From contig NW_024609934.1 in assembly GCF_016920785.2 (NCBI RefSeq), positions 310,001-374,000 of the forward strand: a stretch of DNA of 64,000 nt. The letters are read 5' to 3'. The notes under the pieces were generated by a model that saw only the letters and a list, made by a program, of their open reading frames with translations, did no database searches and had not been told where the DNA came from. Position numbers and translations under genes: made by a program. This document shows positions 1 to 11,730 of the stretch, piece by piece; the stretch's first letter is position 1, and each line of letters begins with the position of its first letter. Origin of the DNA: Ixodes scapularis (lineage: Eukaryota; Arthropoda; Arachnida; Ixodida; Ixodidae).

Positions 1-2697
1 TTTGACAAAGTAGGCAGTGTTGCTTTGAGAGGACAATGATTTCAAGCCTCCACCATGCTCACTGCAAACACCAACGACCTTGCTGTCGACAAGGTAATGA
101 CGTCACGAGAGGGAACCATAGGGGGGCGCCACCAAAACATGTTGCCGCTATATTTCTTGTGAAAAGTTCATTTTTCTCATGCTGCCTTGTATTCAGGTGC
201 CGTTACTAATTAATAGCGTTAAGAACTAGTTGATTACTTTACTAGTTATATAAAAAGTAACTTTCATGTTACTCTGCTTAGATAGTTATCACGAAATTAT
301 TTTAAATATAGATATTTTCATAAATTTTAATTATACTAGCACTTGCAATATCTTACACCGCCAATTTATTGTGACCGTTTAGAACAATAACGACTTAAAA
401 ATATATTTCATCTTATTAGTCGGTAGCATGAGTGAAAAAGCAGTACAAGCTCCTTCAAAAGTCCGCGCACGTTGCATTCCACCCTGCGTTGTTTGTATGC
501 TCGCGAAACTCCGAAAAATCTCAAGTAGAAAACTGAGAGCGCATGTTCGGACAGAACTTTGGTTTCGCTGGCGCTCGTGTACGTCAACGTATTTTTGAAT
601 GCAATACTTTTGTATACACCAACAGATTATGTCGTCGACAGAGCGGCGTTTCATCTAAATTCTAAAGTTAGTTGAATTGGCAGGTGACTCCGCTCGTATC
701 ATCGGCAGATGTTGCGACGGTTCGTCGACAGCTCTTTTCTGTGGAGGTAGCTTCGGCGACTGACATCTTTATGGTAGTCTATGTTGGCGAAACCTTCGGG
801 GTTAAAACGAGGCTTGCCGTGAGACCGAGCCTAAGATTATATAATATTTTTTTCTTCAAACAAATAGGAGTGAGGTGAGCGGTAAGAGCGCGTAGCGGGC
901 AGGCACTATGACACAGTCGACAAATACAACAACAAAAAAATGCTTCTTGTTGGAAAAGCAGAAGCACTTAACATCTCCGCACACACAGTTCGAACAAAAT
1001 GCGGAAAATTGAAAAATTCTGCTACAGTCTAGTGGCGCAGAAATCAGCTATAACGATGCAAACAAGCAGGAAATAAATTGGCACTGACTATACGAAGAAG
1101 AAAAACAAAACGGGTAGGGGCAGTAACCTGGGTATGGACAGTTGCGAAGGTGGTCGAACTCCTGCACTGCCGGTTGAAACGCGATAACTCCTCGCGTGCT
1201 GGGGTGCGTTTGGTGGCTGAACGACACTCACTCGCGCACACAGACAATAGGAGGCGTGAAGTGACTCCTCGCTCCATCGCGGCGCGAACACTGTCGTCGA
1301 AATTCTCCGCCTGTGTTACGATTCACCTTTTTGCAGCTCACCAGACACTATTCACCGCATTCGGTGGGAGTTGGTACCACGAGGGCGCCACAGTATTTGG
1401 TGCCCCAGTAGACTTCCGGTAGTGTATTTATGTCTTCTTCAGTAACACACAGCGATCGGAAAATAAGATTTTCCTTCGGAGAGGTACCTGTAATAGGTTT
1501 GTAAGAACCTACGCGCTTTGTAGAACGTAGTACAAATAACAAAAGGATGTGTGACAAGAGGAAACGAAAAGGAAAACCGGAAGCGCGCAGGGGTCCGCCG
1601 ATAGTGGGCGGCAGCGAGCTTATTTGCGTACAAACATTGGTGAATACTCCGTTGCACCTTGCGATGAACTATGGTGGGCGCTACGAGAAATTTTCCTCAA
1701 TCCGGCGCTGTGAACATACCACGTGACCACGAGTCCCGCGCACTCTGCGCCCCTTTTGAAGGTTACGTGACGCTCACACAGCATTGGGCAGGCTCTGATG
1801 GCTCGTAGTGGTTTATCGTAAGTAAAAATCGTGTATACAACCTACGGCTTAGGACATATCTCGTTATCGGTCGTGTTGGTCTAAAGTCCAGAGAATTAGA
1901 AAAAAAAAACACCGCATGCGAGCTAGTCGCTTTGGCGTGCAGTCAAAGGTGTAGGTCGGCAACCGGATGTTCCGCCACCACACAGGACTAACAGTAACAA
2001 AAAAAAAAAGATGAATTCTGTGAACCCTATCAGCGGCTAGACGTTTGGTAGTGCCCTCCTGTAGTTCTTTTTCGTGACGTAATTACCTTGCGAACAACAA
2101 GTTCGATGGTGTTTATAAGGAGCATGGCGGGAGTCTGAAATAATTGCGCTCCGATGTCAACACTACCAACACCGCAAAAATTGAAGTTCTTCCATTACTC
2201 TTATTTTTTTTTATGAGAAATTTTCTGCTGAAGTCATAATCAGCCTTTGGCCAATCGTGGGAGGCCGACCACAGCAACGATTTCGAACGCGCACGTCGCC
2301 AATAGACCCTTTTTAGAGCCGTTCGTAGTGAGAGAGTTTGGCCAACGCCAACGGGCGGAGATTGCTGCCCGCTAGAACCAACTGATTTCGCGATAACACA
2401 AAATGGCGTTACTTCTTTCTCTTTATTCCTGAGAAATCGCATAGAGTTCCTGTGAATCAGAGCCACAAAATGGCGGACGGAAGTAGTCATCCCCCGGTTG
2501 TCAGACTACGCTGCTATGGTTGCCAGACTGTCAAAATCTTCTTAAGAAGGTCAAACTCTCAGTATAAACGTCTCAGACCCTTTTAGAATTGCAATGACAT
2601 CTAGTGGCTCAAATATCAGTCTAATTGTTCGTATGCTAATGGCGGTTCAAATCTATTATGAACGCAAACGCACGAAAGTCACGGTGCTTTTCAAGTT
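1..2697. other. Intergenic stretch without a supported gene
   Basis: I see no coding region with recognisable family motifs here; the open frames are short, overlap on both strands and lack domains. Two local features stand out. Positions 190-290 contain several GTTACT/AAGTAAC motifs like those at hAT-type ends elsewhere in the window. Positions 625-745 contain GTCGAC plus GTTTCATC/GGTTCGTC motifs resembling the iterons of the 6.7-9.7 kb element. A_n runs occur near 1900 and 2000. Confidence 0.5.
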
Positions 2698-2700
2698 CAG

Positions 2701-4239
2701 AGGCCAGATTCATAAAAAACCTCTTACCTACGACAACTTAGCTACGAAGTTCGTAAAGTTACGATCATCGTAATATGAGGCGAGAACGGTATTCACAAAC
2801 GCGTTCTTAAGTGAGAGGAAGAAAGTTACGACCTCTTACGGTGAAACGATGACTTCCGGTGCTGTTGCTATGGCAACGGCGTCTTCGGGAAAACGAACAA
2901 CCAATTAGAGAGCTAGGCATAGTTCGGAGCACGTGGATTTTTAATAACAAACGCAGGCTAAGCACTCGTTGATAGACAGCTCTGTGTATGTCCTGTCCTG
3001 CCTGTGTCTCAATGTTTAGTGTTCATGCCGATTCTCATAAACACGGGTGGCCTTTCCACCACCGCTTGTGTGGGGTTCGTGTCCGTGCAGTGGTATATCG
3101 ACGCTAACACGATTTAAACGCTTCGTTGACTGCTACAACCTCGATCGCTACGAAGTCAACACAACTGTCATCGTTGGTAAAAGCCCCGTGCCAGTCGTTT
3201 GCAAAGCGACGTAGATGGAAACAAACCACCGCGGCGTTTCTCGCGGCCTCGAAAATGCAGGAGTGAGCCGACGTTAAAAAAGATACGTTTGAACTACGAG
3301 AGTGTCATCAGCAAGAGTCACGCAAATACCTGTTTACACTTGGAGCGGACGAGTGCGTTTGATCGAAGTGCTGGATTCAGACTGCGTTTCGGTAAGCGCT
3401 TCGGGACCGATCTTCTACGATTGCAACTCGATACTGACGTGACACTCGGCAAAAAAAGGTTGGACCAGCATCGCGTAGCTCCCACAAACTGATATAGCTC
3501 GACAGTTAAAAATGGCATACTAAAAACAAAGTGTACATACCGTGTTGCGAAGGTAATCCATACGGCGTTTATTTGAGCTCTATATCACACAAAACAAGGA
3601 GATAGAATCGAGGAGTCCCTTTTCGACGACAGCGTTCGTCACCGCTGCCTCGGAAAACAAGGTGATCGAGATAATAAGGGGAATCGGTTGACCTCTGAAA
3701 TTTAGTTCAGCTATCAAACTATTCATACGGGGAGGGTCCACAAGGGTCGCGCGGGCATATTCCATTCAGCAAGCCTGCCGGTCGTGGGCAGACGGTCTTG
3801 GCCAAGGACCGTCTGAACAATGCTGCGCCGGAACGGGTCGGAGTGCCTGCTAGGCCTATATATTCTGCCGAGCTCGCTTGGTTGGTGGGATCGTTGCCTT
3901 TGTTGCCGTTTCCGGGTGTCTGTGGATCCAGCGTTCATGTTCGTCGTGGTCGGTTTCAAGCATTTCTTCATTTTTTTCTTGCTGCTTGAAGTCGGGACGC
4001 GCAAGAAGAGCAGGCAGAAAAATAAATGTCCGTTGGTAGTCGCGACCGCGCAACTGGGCGACGTTGTCGGCCATGTTAATTTGATCGTAGAAAGTGCGTA
4101 AGACAGCTTCGGAGCTGTCGTAGGATTCTGTCGTAACTTGCGCAAAAGTTACGACAATTTCGTTTCGAGAATACGGATTTACTCTCAAATTTGTTGTACG
4201 CATTTTTTTTGTCGTAAGTTCGCTTTGAGAATCCGGCCT
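2701..4239. mobile_element. Candidate non-autonomous DNA transposon with terminal inverted repeats
   Basis: The left end AGGCCAGATTC (2701) is mirrored by GAATCCGGCCT ending at 4239, and both ends continue into subterminal TACGACAA / TTGTCGTA motifs. Further TACGA-type repeats lie inside both ends. CAG stands immediately outside each end (2698-2700 and 4240-4242) and may be a 3-bp target duplication. Internal open frames, for example 3856-4203 minus, show no transposase motif I can name, so the element is probably non-autonomous or strongly decayed. The superfamily is not assigned. Confidence 0.5.
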
Positions 4240-4242
4240 CAG

Positions 4243-5005
4243 TTCTTCCTTTCTATATTCATTTGCAATGGTGTCAATAGTGCCATCATTTTGTATTGTA
4301 TATGCAATGCTGTCAAAGGACTAGAAATATGTACGAGGCGCGTACCTGAGTATATATGCAGACCATTTGCTATATTAACCAAGCATCAAGGAGAACACAA
4401 GGATTGGTGTTCCACGCGCTCCACGCGCACGCCTTCCCCATATAAAAGATTCGAAGTCAATAACCAAAATAAAGCGTGGACGAACTCGCGTGCAAGATGC
4501 AATTTGTTTTAGGTATTTGCTTTGGAAAAGTTGCTACTGCTGAGGCTAGCACGTGCGGCGCGTTGAACAGCGATCCCTGCATTCTCACTGATGCTTGGCC
4601 TATTGATAACATTCACGATATGTTGCTGTCATGAGCTGTCTGGAGCGTGCCAAAGCGGAGCATTCCAGGGCTTCATGTAAAACCCTCAATCTCCTAGCGC
4701 ACAAAAACTTATAAATTTCGTCAAGCTGACATCAAAGAGGAACACAGCGGAGTAACGTTTGTAATATTCAGGCTCCTCATCTGTGCCTGTCCTCAATATC
4801 GTACGTCATCGGCCATCAAAAGTCAGCCATTAGCATGTAGAGTGGATATATTCTTAGGCGATAATGGTTATCCCAGTGGCCATAACGAATTTCGCAAAGG
4901 GTCTATTGCGAACTGCACTTCTAGTTACATTAGGCATATAGCTTCTATTAATTAGTATTTTATGTGCTGTTGAAATAACTGAACGTAAGATGTTAGTAAC
5001 AGTAA
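4243..5005. other. Stretch without a supported gene
   Basis: Composition is unremarkable and AT-rich. I see no domain, RNA gene or clear repeat between the 2701-4239 element and the MITE at 5008. Confidence 0.5.
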
Positions 5006-5007
5006 TA

Positions 5008-5271
5008 CTCCTGTTACACGGGCACATTTAACAGCGGCTAACTCAGCTTTAACTGCGGTTACGTGGCAGCACGGATGCCGCACTATACCATCGGGCAGCT
5101 ATTTCAAAAGAAGTGAAGAGAGCGCGTGCACTGCTTTGATGGGTGCTCAGGATGCTCAAGCGCACGTTCGTCCATAGCTCTGACTGCATCGCCGCAGAAT
5201 GTTGTAGGCAAGTATTGTACGCTGATTGTGGTTTAGCGTAACTGCAGTTAAATGTGCCCGTGTAACAAGGG
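5008..5271. mobile_element. MITE with about 23-bp terminal inverted repeats
   Basis: CTCCTGTTACACGGGCACAT at 5008 is the near-perfect inverse of the sequence ending at 5271 (GTGCCCGTGTAACAAGGG). The match runs about 23 bp into TTTAAC. TA stands on each side (5006-5007 and 5272-5273), which would fit a Tc1/mariner-type TA duplication. The 264-bp body has no coding capacity. Assignment to Tc1/mariner rests only on the possible TA duplication. Confidence 0.6.
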
Positions 5272-5389
5272 TATAAAACGTGCAGATTTTTATAAAAATA
5301 ACGAGCAGTTTTGAAGGAAGCAGTTCGCACCGGAAGGCCCATCCTACCGTTTCGAGTGTGCAAAAACGGTCTCCTATAACTCTCTACTC

Positions 5390-5484
5390 TTTTCAAAACG
5401 TAACGAGTACATTAAACCGCTACCAGAAAAGTAACGGATTACCGGGAACGCCGTTACTATAGTAACGCGTTAACGCCAACACTG
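5390..5484. mobile_element. hAT-like transposon end
   Basis: Read on the minus strand from 5484, the sequence starts CAGTGTTGGCGTTAACGC and continues with repeated GTTACT/GTAACGG motifs. CAGTGTTGG followed by GTTAC-rich sequence is the usual terminus of many hAT elements. A partner end could be the GTTACT-rich stretch at 190-290, which would enclose the MITE at 5008, but that pairing is weak. Confidence 0.4.
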
Positions 5485-5485
5485 C

Positions 5486-6040
5486 ATTCGATACATGCAG
5501 CGCCACCTAGAGGCAAGTAGGAACAGATAAAGCTATGGACCCTGGTAGAGGGCTACCGGTGTGTACACATCGGAGTAGGCGCGCACATTCGCACTCCCTT
5601 TTCCACCCCGTTGCTTCATCAGTTTTCAGTTGCCTCCAGGTGCCGCACCATGTGTCGAAGGCCCCACGCTCCTCGGTCCTCGTTTCATTCGTAGTACATA
5701 GCACAGAACAGCGCAGTTCAAGACATGAACGAATGTGAGGCTCTCACTCAACCGTTTGTTAATAAAAACAAAATTGTTCATCAATTCGACCATTATATGG
5801 TGTCGTAAATCGGTTTTAGATCTGCGTGAAGAGAACTTGCCCACTTTTTGGAGCTCAACAAGTCATATAAAGCAAAATTAAAATGTGTTTTTTCTTTATT
5901 TTTCTTTGCGTGCGAAACTAACGACGGTCATCTTGCACGACCCAGCAAAAGGCTCCTGATGAATCAGGATGACCCGGGAATCTTCGACGTGCAACCGAAA
6001 TGTCGGTTTAAACGGCCGGCGCCTTCTCCGCAATATGCCT
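5486..6040. other. Stretch without a supported gene
   Basis: Only short overlapping open frames are present. No domain or RNA gene is visible before the tRNA-like repeat at 6045. Confidence 0.5.
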
Positions 6041-6044
6041 CCGT

Positions 6045-6123
6045 CATATTACGGGCAAATCGGCAGGGATTCGATCCCGCTACCTGGGGACCGATAGGCC
6101 GGCGCTCTCCCTCAGAGCCACCG
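6045..6123 (-). repeat. tRNA-derived SINE head (degenerate)
   Basis: On the minus strand an A-box-like TGGCTCTGAGGGAGAGCG is followed about 30 nt later by a B-box-like GGGATCGAATCCC. The anticodon arm does not fold cleanly, so this is a tRNA-derived repeat head and not a working tRNA. Its presence among other pol III-type repeats supports an invertebrate SINE origin. Confidence 0.5.
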
Positions 6124-6129
6124 AATCGT

Positions 6130-6735
6130 ATCGTCTATAGCACGCAACTCAATAAGTATATTTCTTCGGCTGAAGACCACGCCATTATATTATCAATTAC
6201 TAAGATTTGTCAATAGGTTCTTAGTGCTGCGAAAAAATGCTACAATACCCGATGTGTGGGGGAAACGAGAACCGTGTTTTTGTAGCGTGAGCTACACTGG
6301 CCGAGGTTGAGCAGTTTCGCGTGGCTCGCATGATGAGCCGTGCTCCGTGCTGCCCAAGCGCGAGGAGCAGTGACGTCACACGGCACACAGCTGGCGTGCC
6401 AGAGCCGCCGCCGCCGCGGGCTCAACCGCCACCGCGCGCGTCTCACCGGTCTTCGCACTCCAAAGGAGGGACGTCATAGCCGCGGATGACGCACTGGTGC
6501 CGCCGCGTGCCCAGCTGTGTTCCTCCGTTGCGCAGTAGCCAAGTCTGACGCTCCACCGGAGCCGCTTGATAGCGCCTCTCATGTTGTGCGCATAAGCTCA
6601 CGCTACGTATATCCTGGCGTAGCCGAGCTAAGCCGTCGCAATTTTTCTCATTGGAAAAGGAAACTACAGATTTTCATTCGCTCAGTCTCTGCTCAGATTT
6701 AAACACTAAAGGCCGGTTCACATATATGGCGGAAT
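6130..6735. other. GC-rich stretch with a CRE-like palindrome
   Basis: Positions 6300-6600 are CpG-rich and include the palindrome GTGACGTCAC near 6370 and a second GACGTCAT near 6472. Open frames exist on both strands because of the GC content and show no domain. It could be promoter-like sequence or part of a repeat; no gene can be attached to it. Confidence 0.35.
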
Positions 6736-7188
6736 GCTAAGTTAGCGCTACGTGAGAGCTCGAAGGAGCGCTCATGTGGCGCTTCCTAGCACGAGATGCA
6801 TGTAGCGCTCGGTTAGCGCTTCAGCAGCGCTCTGTTAGCGTCAGAAGCGGTTTGTTAGCGGTGGCAATCAGTTCGTCGAACGACGTTTCATGGACAAATC
6901 GTTTCGTCGACACTGCGATGTTTCATCGACAGATAGTTTCGTGGAAACGAGCACCCGCTCGTTTCATCGACAGATGTTGCGACGTTTCGTCGACAGCTCG
7001 CTCTGCCAGCTCCTGGCTCCGCCAGCTGCGCCTCCTCGCGAACTCTGCGCCTGCGCGGCGCGCGGCCTTGTGTAGGATGGATGGATGGATGAAAGACGGC
7101 CGACTGGGCCAAGTATGGCGAACCAGTGCGCAGCCATCTTGCCTCACCAACTTAAACTATCGCAATTGTTTTTGTTGTTTTTTTTTCC

Positions 7189-7226
7189 GGGGGGGGGGGG
7201 GGGAGGGGGAAGGGGGGGGGGGGGGC
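7189..7226. repeat. Poly-G low-complexity run
   Basis: An almost pure G tract of about 38 nt is interrupted by a few A residues. It lies inside the 6736-9695 element and is preceded by a T-rich run. A G-quadruplex is possible on the plus strand. Confidence 0.8.
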
Positions 7227-8722
7227 TCGCCGATTGCACTGATTTCGGAACTTACAATTTGAATGGTTTCGCTCGTGTCTTTGCCCGAACTTTTGGGGAA
7301 GCGTTGTCAAAGCCGGGAAGTTTTGTTATCGACCAGTTTCCTTTTTCAAATTAGATTTTTAAAGCATTCAACAATATGCGCTGCTCTTGAGGGCTACGCA
7401 TTCGGCAGCATACGTGATCAAGGTGTCTGTACGTCATCGAATGCAACCCTTCGCGAGCTGGCCGCCGGCACTCCAACTGTTTTGAAAAAAGTGGCTGGGT
7501 CATTTCCAGAGCAAGCGTATCTTTCCGCGCGTCGCGTCTTTTGGCAGAATCCTCAAGAGCCTTCCTACCGTTGAAAATGGCATAAAATCGGTTTTCAAGC
7601 TAATTGGCATCTGGTCTTAGCCGCTAGCAATAAACTTTGAAGGAGACTGAGCATTTTCCTACGCGTGGTTTACTTTTACGGTAATAAAACACGGTTGTTT
7701 TCTCCTCCAAACACTGGGTATTTATTCAACGTACTGTACTTACCAGACCGCATACGATTTTTAGTCTTTAGCATATTTAGCTTCTGAATAATGAATAAAA
7801 CAATAGTTCTGCATATGTTATGCCTGTACTGAAATTTTGCATGCAGATAAACCAATATGTGACCAAAGAACATTAGATTTGGAAGCCGCTTTTTCATGAA
7901 AAGAGCTACGAACTTGCCCCAAGTATCTGTCTGCTGGCATCGATAAAAGAACAATTTAATGTCGCGTGTGAGGACCAGTCGGCTGCTGCCGACAGATTTC
8001 GTCTAGTGGTACTACCGCCTCCGAGGACTTGCATGTGGCGGCTGCTCGAGAGAAGCTATATAATGCATTAAGATGCACATTCGATATCAACTATGGTTTA
8101 CTTTGTGTAATACGACTAAACTTGGTGTACTGTTTTATTTATCTGTTACCAATTGTCGTGTTTATTTATTTATTTTTTGCATTAATATGTAGTTCTTTTG
8201 TTGTTGTTTTTTTTTGTTTTTTTTTAGGTTTACTCGCGGGCAGCGTGCTCCCGGTAGTGCGAGTGTTATTGGTTTTCGTGCTTCTGTTATTTATTTTTAT
8301 TTGACATTGTTTACAGCCCCCTTATTGTGTAATGTCCTTTTTAATCGGCCCCTAAGGATAGATCGTGATGAAACGAGTGTGACTAAACAGTTTCTTCACG
8401 TATAAGCCGCAGTAGCCAGTAAAACACTGCATCACTTTTCTTTTTGCTTAATTTCATTTGAAATATTAGGGTTGTAATGTTGCAATAAAAGACTGCAAGC
8501 TTATTTTTGTTTAAAAATAACCAATATGAAGAAAAAAAAACAGTGTTTACGCCCCTTTCCGCAGCTTTGTGCCTACGCATATTTTTCTCCACCGCTTTTT
8601 TTCTTCCAGTAACTTTTGGTTCTATAAACGGGCATCGGAACTTGCAAATATCCGAATAGGCCGCGCGCGAAGTCCTGCGCGCTCTTGCTTATCCATCTGA
8701 CACGGATGAGAGCGAGAGGATA

Positions 8723-8754
8723 GCGTAGTTGCTCACCTTGAAGAGCAACTGCGC
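8723..8754. repeat. 12-bp inverted repeat (hairpin)
   Basis: GCGTAGTTGCTC (8723) and GAGCAACTGCGC (8743) pair with one mismatch around an 8-nt loop, within the 6736-9695 element. Confidence 0.5.
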
Positions 8755-9695
8755 TAGGCATCGTCTTTTTCATCCGTTACAAGCGCATGTACCTTAAGTG
8801 TCCGGCATTCCTTTCAAAACCACAAAAAAAAAAAAGGTTTGTCGACGAAACGTTTTACGGTGGTGCTGTCGACGAAACGATTGTCGACGAAACGTCACAC
8901 TGTCGACGAAACGTGCGTCCATGAAACGTGTATCCACGAAAAGTTGTCCACGAAACGTAATTCCACGAAACGAGTTTCGACGAAATCATAGGGACCCGTT
9001 TGTTAGCGCTTTGTTAGCGCTCACGCTCCTTGTGCCTGCTTGCTGCTGCAGAGCAGCGCGTGCACGGCGATTCCTTTATTGTTGTTTTTCCTTTGGCATT
9101 GAAAGAAGAGGAAGTAAAAGAGCCGCTCTCCAAGCAAAGGGTCGTGCAGGCGATCCAGAGTCATGGACTCTGAGCGGCTAATTGATTGGGTACGACCTCA
9201 TCGCTTTCTATTCGATATGCGTGACCCTGGTTTGAAAGACACGCAGTTAAAAGTAATCGCCTTCGAAAGAGCCCTGTGTCTCGGTCCCTCAGCCTGGGAA
9301 CCAGGTTCGCGGGGTACCCGTCGGTATCTCGGTGGCGAAAGATTTCACGCACCCAGAAGGCTCTTATGGGCGTTAAGCCGTCCACACACATGTGCACTAA
9401 TCACGTATGTAAGAGCATTTGTCGCATTTTTATTTCAGTATCCCACATGTCCGCCATGGTGCTGCTGATGCACACCCAACCACAGGAACCGAAACCGCAG
9501 CGCACGCGCCAATCCGCAGGACCGCGGTACAAGAAGCGCTAACATAAGGCGCTACTGGAGCGCTAAGAAGGCGCTACTGGAGCGCTAACAAGGCGCTACT
9601 AAAGCGCTGATCACGCGCTATATTAGAACGAAGTCACGGCGCTAGGAAGCGCCACATGAGCGCTCCTTCGAGCGCTCACGTAGTGCTAACTTCGC

Positions 9696-10811
9696 GTCTT
9701 GGTATTCAATAAATGGTTTAAAAGAAGCATGGTGGGTAGACCTCTACGCTAGCCTTATTCGGGTCTACCCACTATCTTTTAAATCGGAGCCAATCAGAGC
9801 TCGGCATTCTGACGTCACCGCAACCCCTGCGCAAGATGCAGACAAACTTGCGCTTTGCATAAGCAATTTTAGAAAACTTTCATTAAGGAAAGTTCCACAA
9901 AGAAAGCCCACAAATAACGGAGTTCTTGAGAAAAAAGAGGCGTGTTTCCCGGCACGGGTATATAAACTGAGCATTGTAGAAAGCTTAAGCTCCGTGAGAA
10001 TGTGACGCGAGCGAAAGTTAACACGCGAAAGTTTGAGAACATGACGTTACCTGGATCAAAAGACAATTGAGAAAATTGTTAATTTTTATATAAGCCGACA
10101 TACACCCGAGCCTTATATTGTCAAAACAATAAATGGCATTCTGGGCACCTTAGCATCTATTTCAGCGAGAAAAAAAAAATGTCAGCGAGAAAGAAAATAA
10201 TGTAATTTGTCTTGCAGACGAGTGTTTTTTACTGATATAAATCCCACAGGGGTCCACAATGTCGGTTTCTGTGTTTACGATATTAGGTTTAGGTGGACGT
10301 CGGCTCATCGAGATTTTTTTTTTTATTTTCTAAAATAATTTTTGATCAAGGTGACGTCATGTTCTCCAAGTGTGGCGTTCTGTCCCAACCGCCAGCGGAA
10401 CGTTCTCACCGTGTTTGAGCTTTTTTACAGCGAAGCTGCATAGACCATTCCATTTAGCGCTCTACGGGCCACACCATTTTGTTTGACAGCAGCGCCCTCT
10501 CCACACATCCGGGAAGTTCAGCGGGTTCGGCGGAGTAAAACGAGAGAGAGGGCACGCGCCCGACTCCGCTAGCAGACGACAAACCAGGAGGTTGCCATTC
10601 TCCATCTTTGGGCTGTATCGGCGGGCTGTACGGAACATCCAACTCTCGCTCGTGGCTGCCGTTGTGAAGTGGTTCGCGTTCTTAGAATAGTTATGGCTAC
10701 TCCAAAATCAGCCTAGAGCTCTCTATTGTTCTACTTCGGTAAATGATCAACTGACATATCTTTTTTTCGTTACTTAAATAGCAGTTGAGTCAGCCGGCAG
10801 TAGTAACCTCA
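9696..10811. other. Stretch without a supported gene
   Basis: An 11-bp perfect inverted repeat GTGGGTAGACC / GGTCTACCCAC lies at 9732-9742 and 9762-9772. Otherwise only short unrecognised open frames and A/T runs (10170, 10315) are visible. Confidence 0.5.
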
Positions 10812-10987
10812 ACTATACTTCGTTTCAGCTTCGGTCCAGACGCAGCCAAAGCTACAAGCGCGAGCTCCGGGCTTTCAGCATCCCTGCCAAGCACGCGCTC
10901 TCGTGCAGGGCAAGCACTGGTCTGGGCCACATGCCCCGCGCTTGTAGCATCGGCTGCGTCTGGACCGAAGCTGAAACGAAGTATAGT
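10812..10987. mobile_element. 176-bp fold-back MITE
   Basis: ACTATACTTCGTTTCAGC at 10812 is inversely repeated at the right end (10970-10987). The arms stay nearly identical for about 50 bp, through TCGGTCCAGACGCAGCC and GCTACAAGCGCG. The short centre does not code. A clear target duplication is not visible. Confidence 0.65.
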
Positions 10988-11685
10988 GCGTGTATTGCGG
11001 CAGGAAAGCACGTTTTTATTTATTATTACGGACATCCACTCATGGTCGCTAAAGGCGTACACCAGTACGAACTCTGTATAGTAAAAAAGGTACAGCCACC
11101 GGATTCACTTTTCGCCGTGGAGACCGGCCAGTCTGACACAGTTTTACCTATTTTGTTTTTTATTTGCACGCAGATAACAGCGCAATTGGACTCTGTTAGT
11201 CTTTTTATCTAGCATAGTAATAGACGATAACTGACATACCAACATCTGCGCATCTGCGCTTGAAATTTCCAAAATGACGTGATTTTAAACAGAGTTTGTA
11301 CGCCAGCCGGATGCTAGGTACTGCCCACTCGGCGGAGCAGACGACATCCAGGTGAGAGGGGGAGGGCATTTTTTTTCTCTTTTTACCCTCTCTGCTATGA
11401 CCCTAATGGAACGGTCTATATATAGCTCGGGTTCCATGGATTTTCGGTATCCGTGTGCAGAAACAAGTCAGAAATTGTATGTAAAAGCGATCCATTGTAT
11501 GGAAATTCATATTCGCCCTATGCATTTTGATAAGGAATGACGTCGAAACTTGTGATAATGGAGATACATTCGAGAACAATGGGCCTTCTCTCGCTCGAGT
11601 CGGTGACGTCATTGCTTTACACATATGAAAGCAGCAGCTTTTATATATGTAAAGTATTATGTGTGTGGGTTTATCTTGAGCAAAG
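10988..11685. other. Stretch without a supported gene
   Basis: No domain, RNA gene or strong repeat was seen. A short TA-dinucleotide run lies just beyond it near 11783. Confidence 0.5.
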
Positions 11686-11730
11686 AATCTCGCCAAAGTT
11701 GTAATGGAACATTACAACTTTGGCGAGATT
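11686..11730. repeat. Perfect 21-bp hairpin
   Basis: AATCTCGCCAAAGTTGTAATG (11686-11706) is followed after the 3-nt loop GAA by its exact reverse complement (11710-11730). No terminator or gene context is evident; it may be a minimal fold-back element. Confidence 0.75.

Larger units (their letters stand above)
6736..9695. mobile_element. 2.96-kb inverted-repeat element with mirrored iterons
   Basis: The left 60 bp (6736-6795, beginning GCTAAGTTAGCGCTACG) is inversely repeated at 9632-9695 with only scattered differences. Inside come direct copies of TTAGCGCT (left) and AGCGCTAAC (right, 9530-9625). Further in are clusters of CGTTTCGTCGAC on the left (6865-7010) and of the inverse GTCGACGAAACG on the right (8838-8990, about nine variants). 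The central part includes a poly-G run and AT-rich sequence with no transposase motif. The layered, mirror-symmetrical subterminal repeats look like transposase-binding arrays of a DNA transposon. No clear target duplication is seen and the superfamily is unassigned. Confidence 0.65.

Noticed and set aside
190..5484. Single hAT element spanning 190-5484
   Set aside because: The right end is convincing but the proposed left end only shares GTTAC-rich composition; no matching terminal CAGTG was found.
6300..6600. CpG-rich stretch with GTGACGTCAC as a host promoter
   Set aside because: No gene, splice pattern or downstream coding exon can be linked to it.
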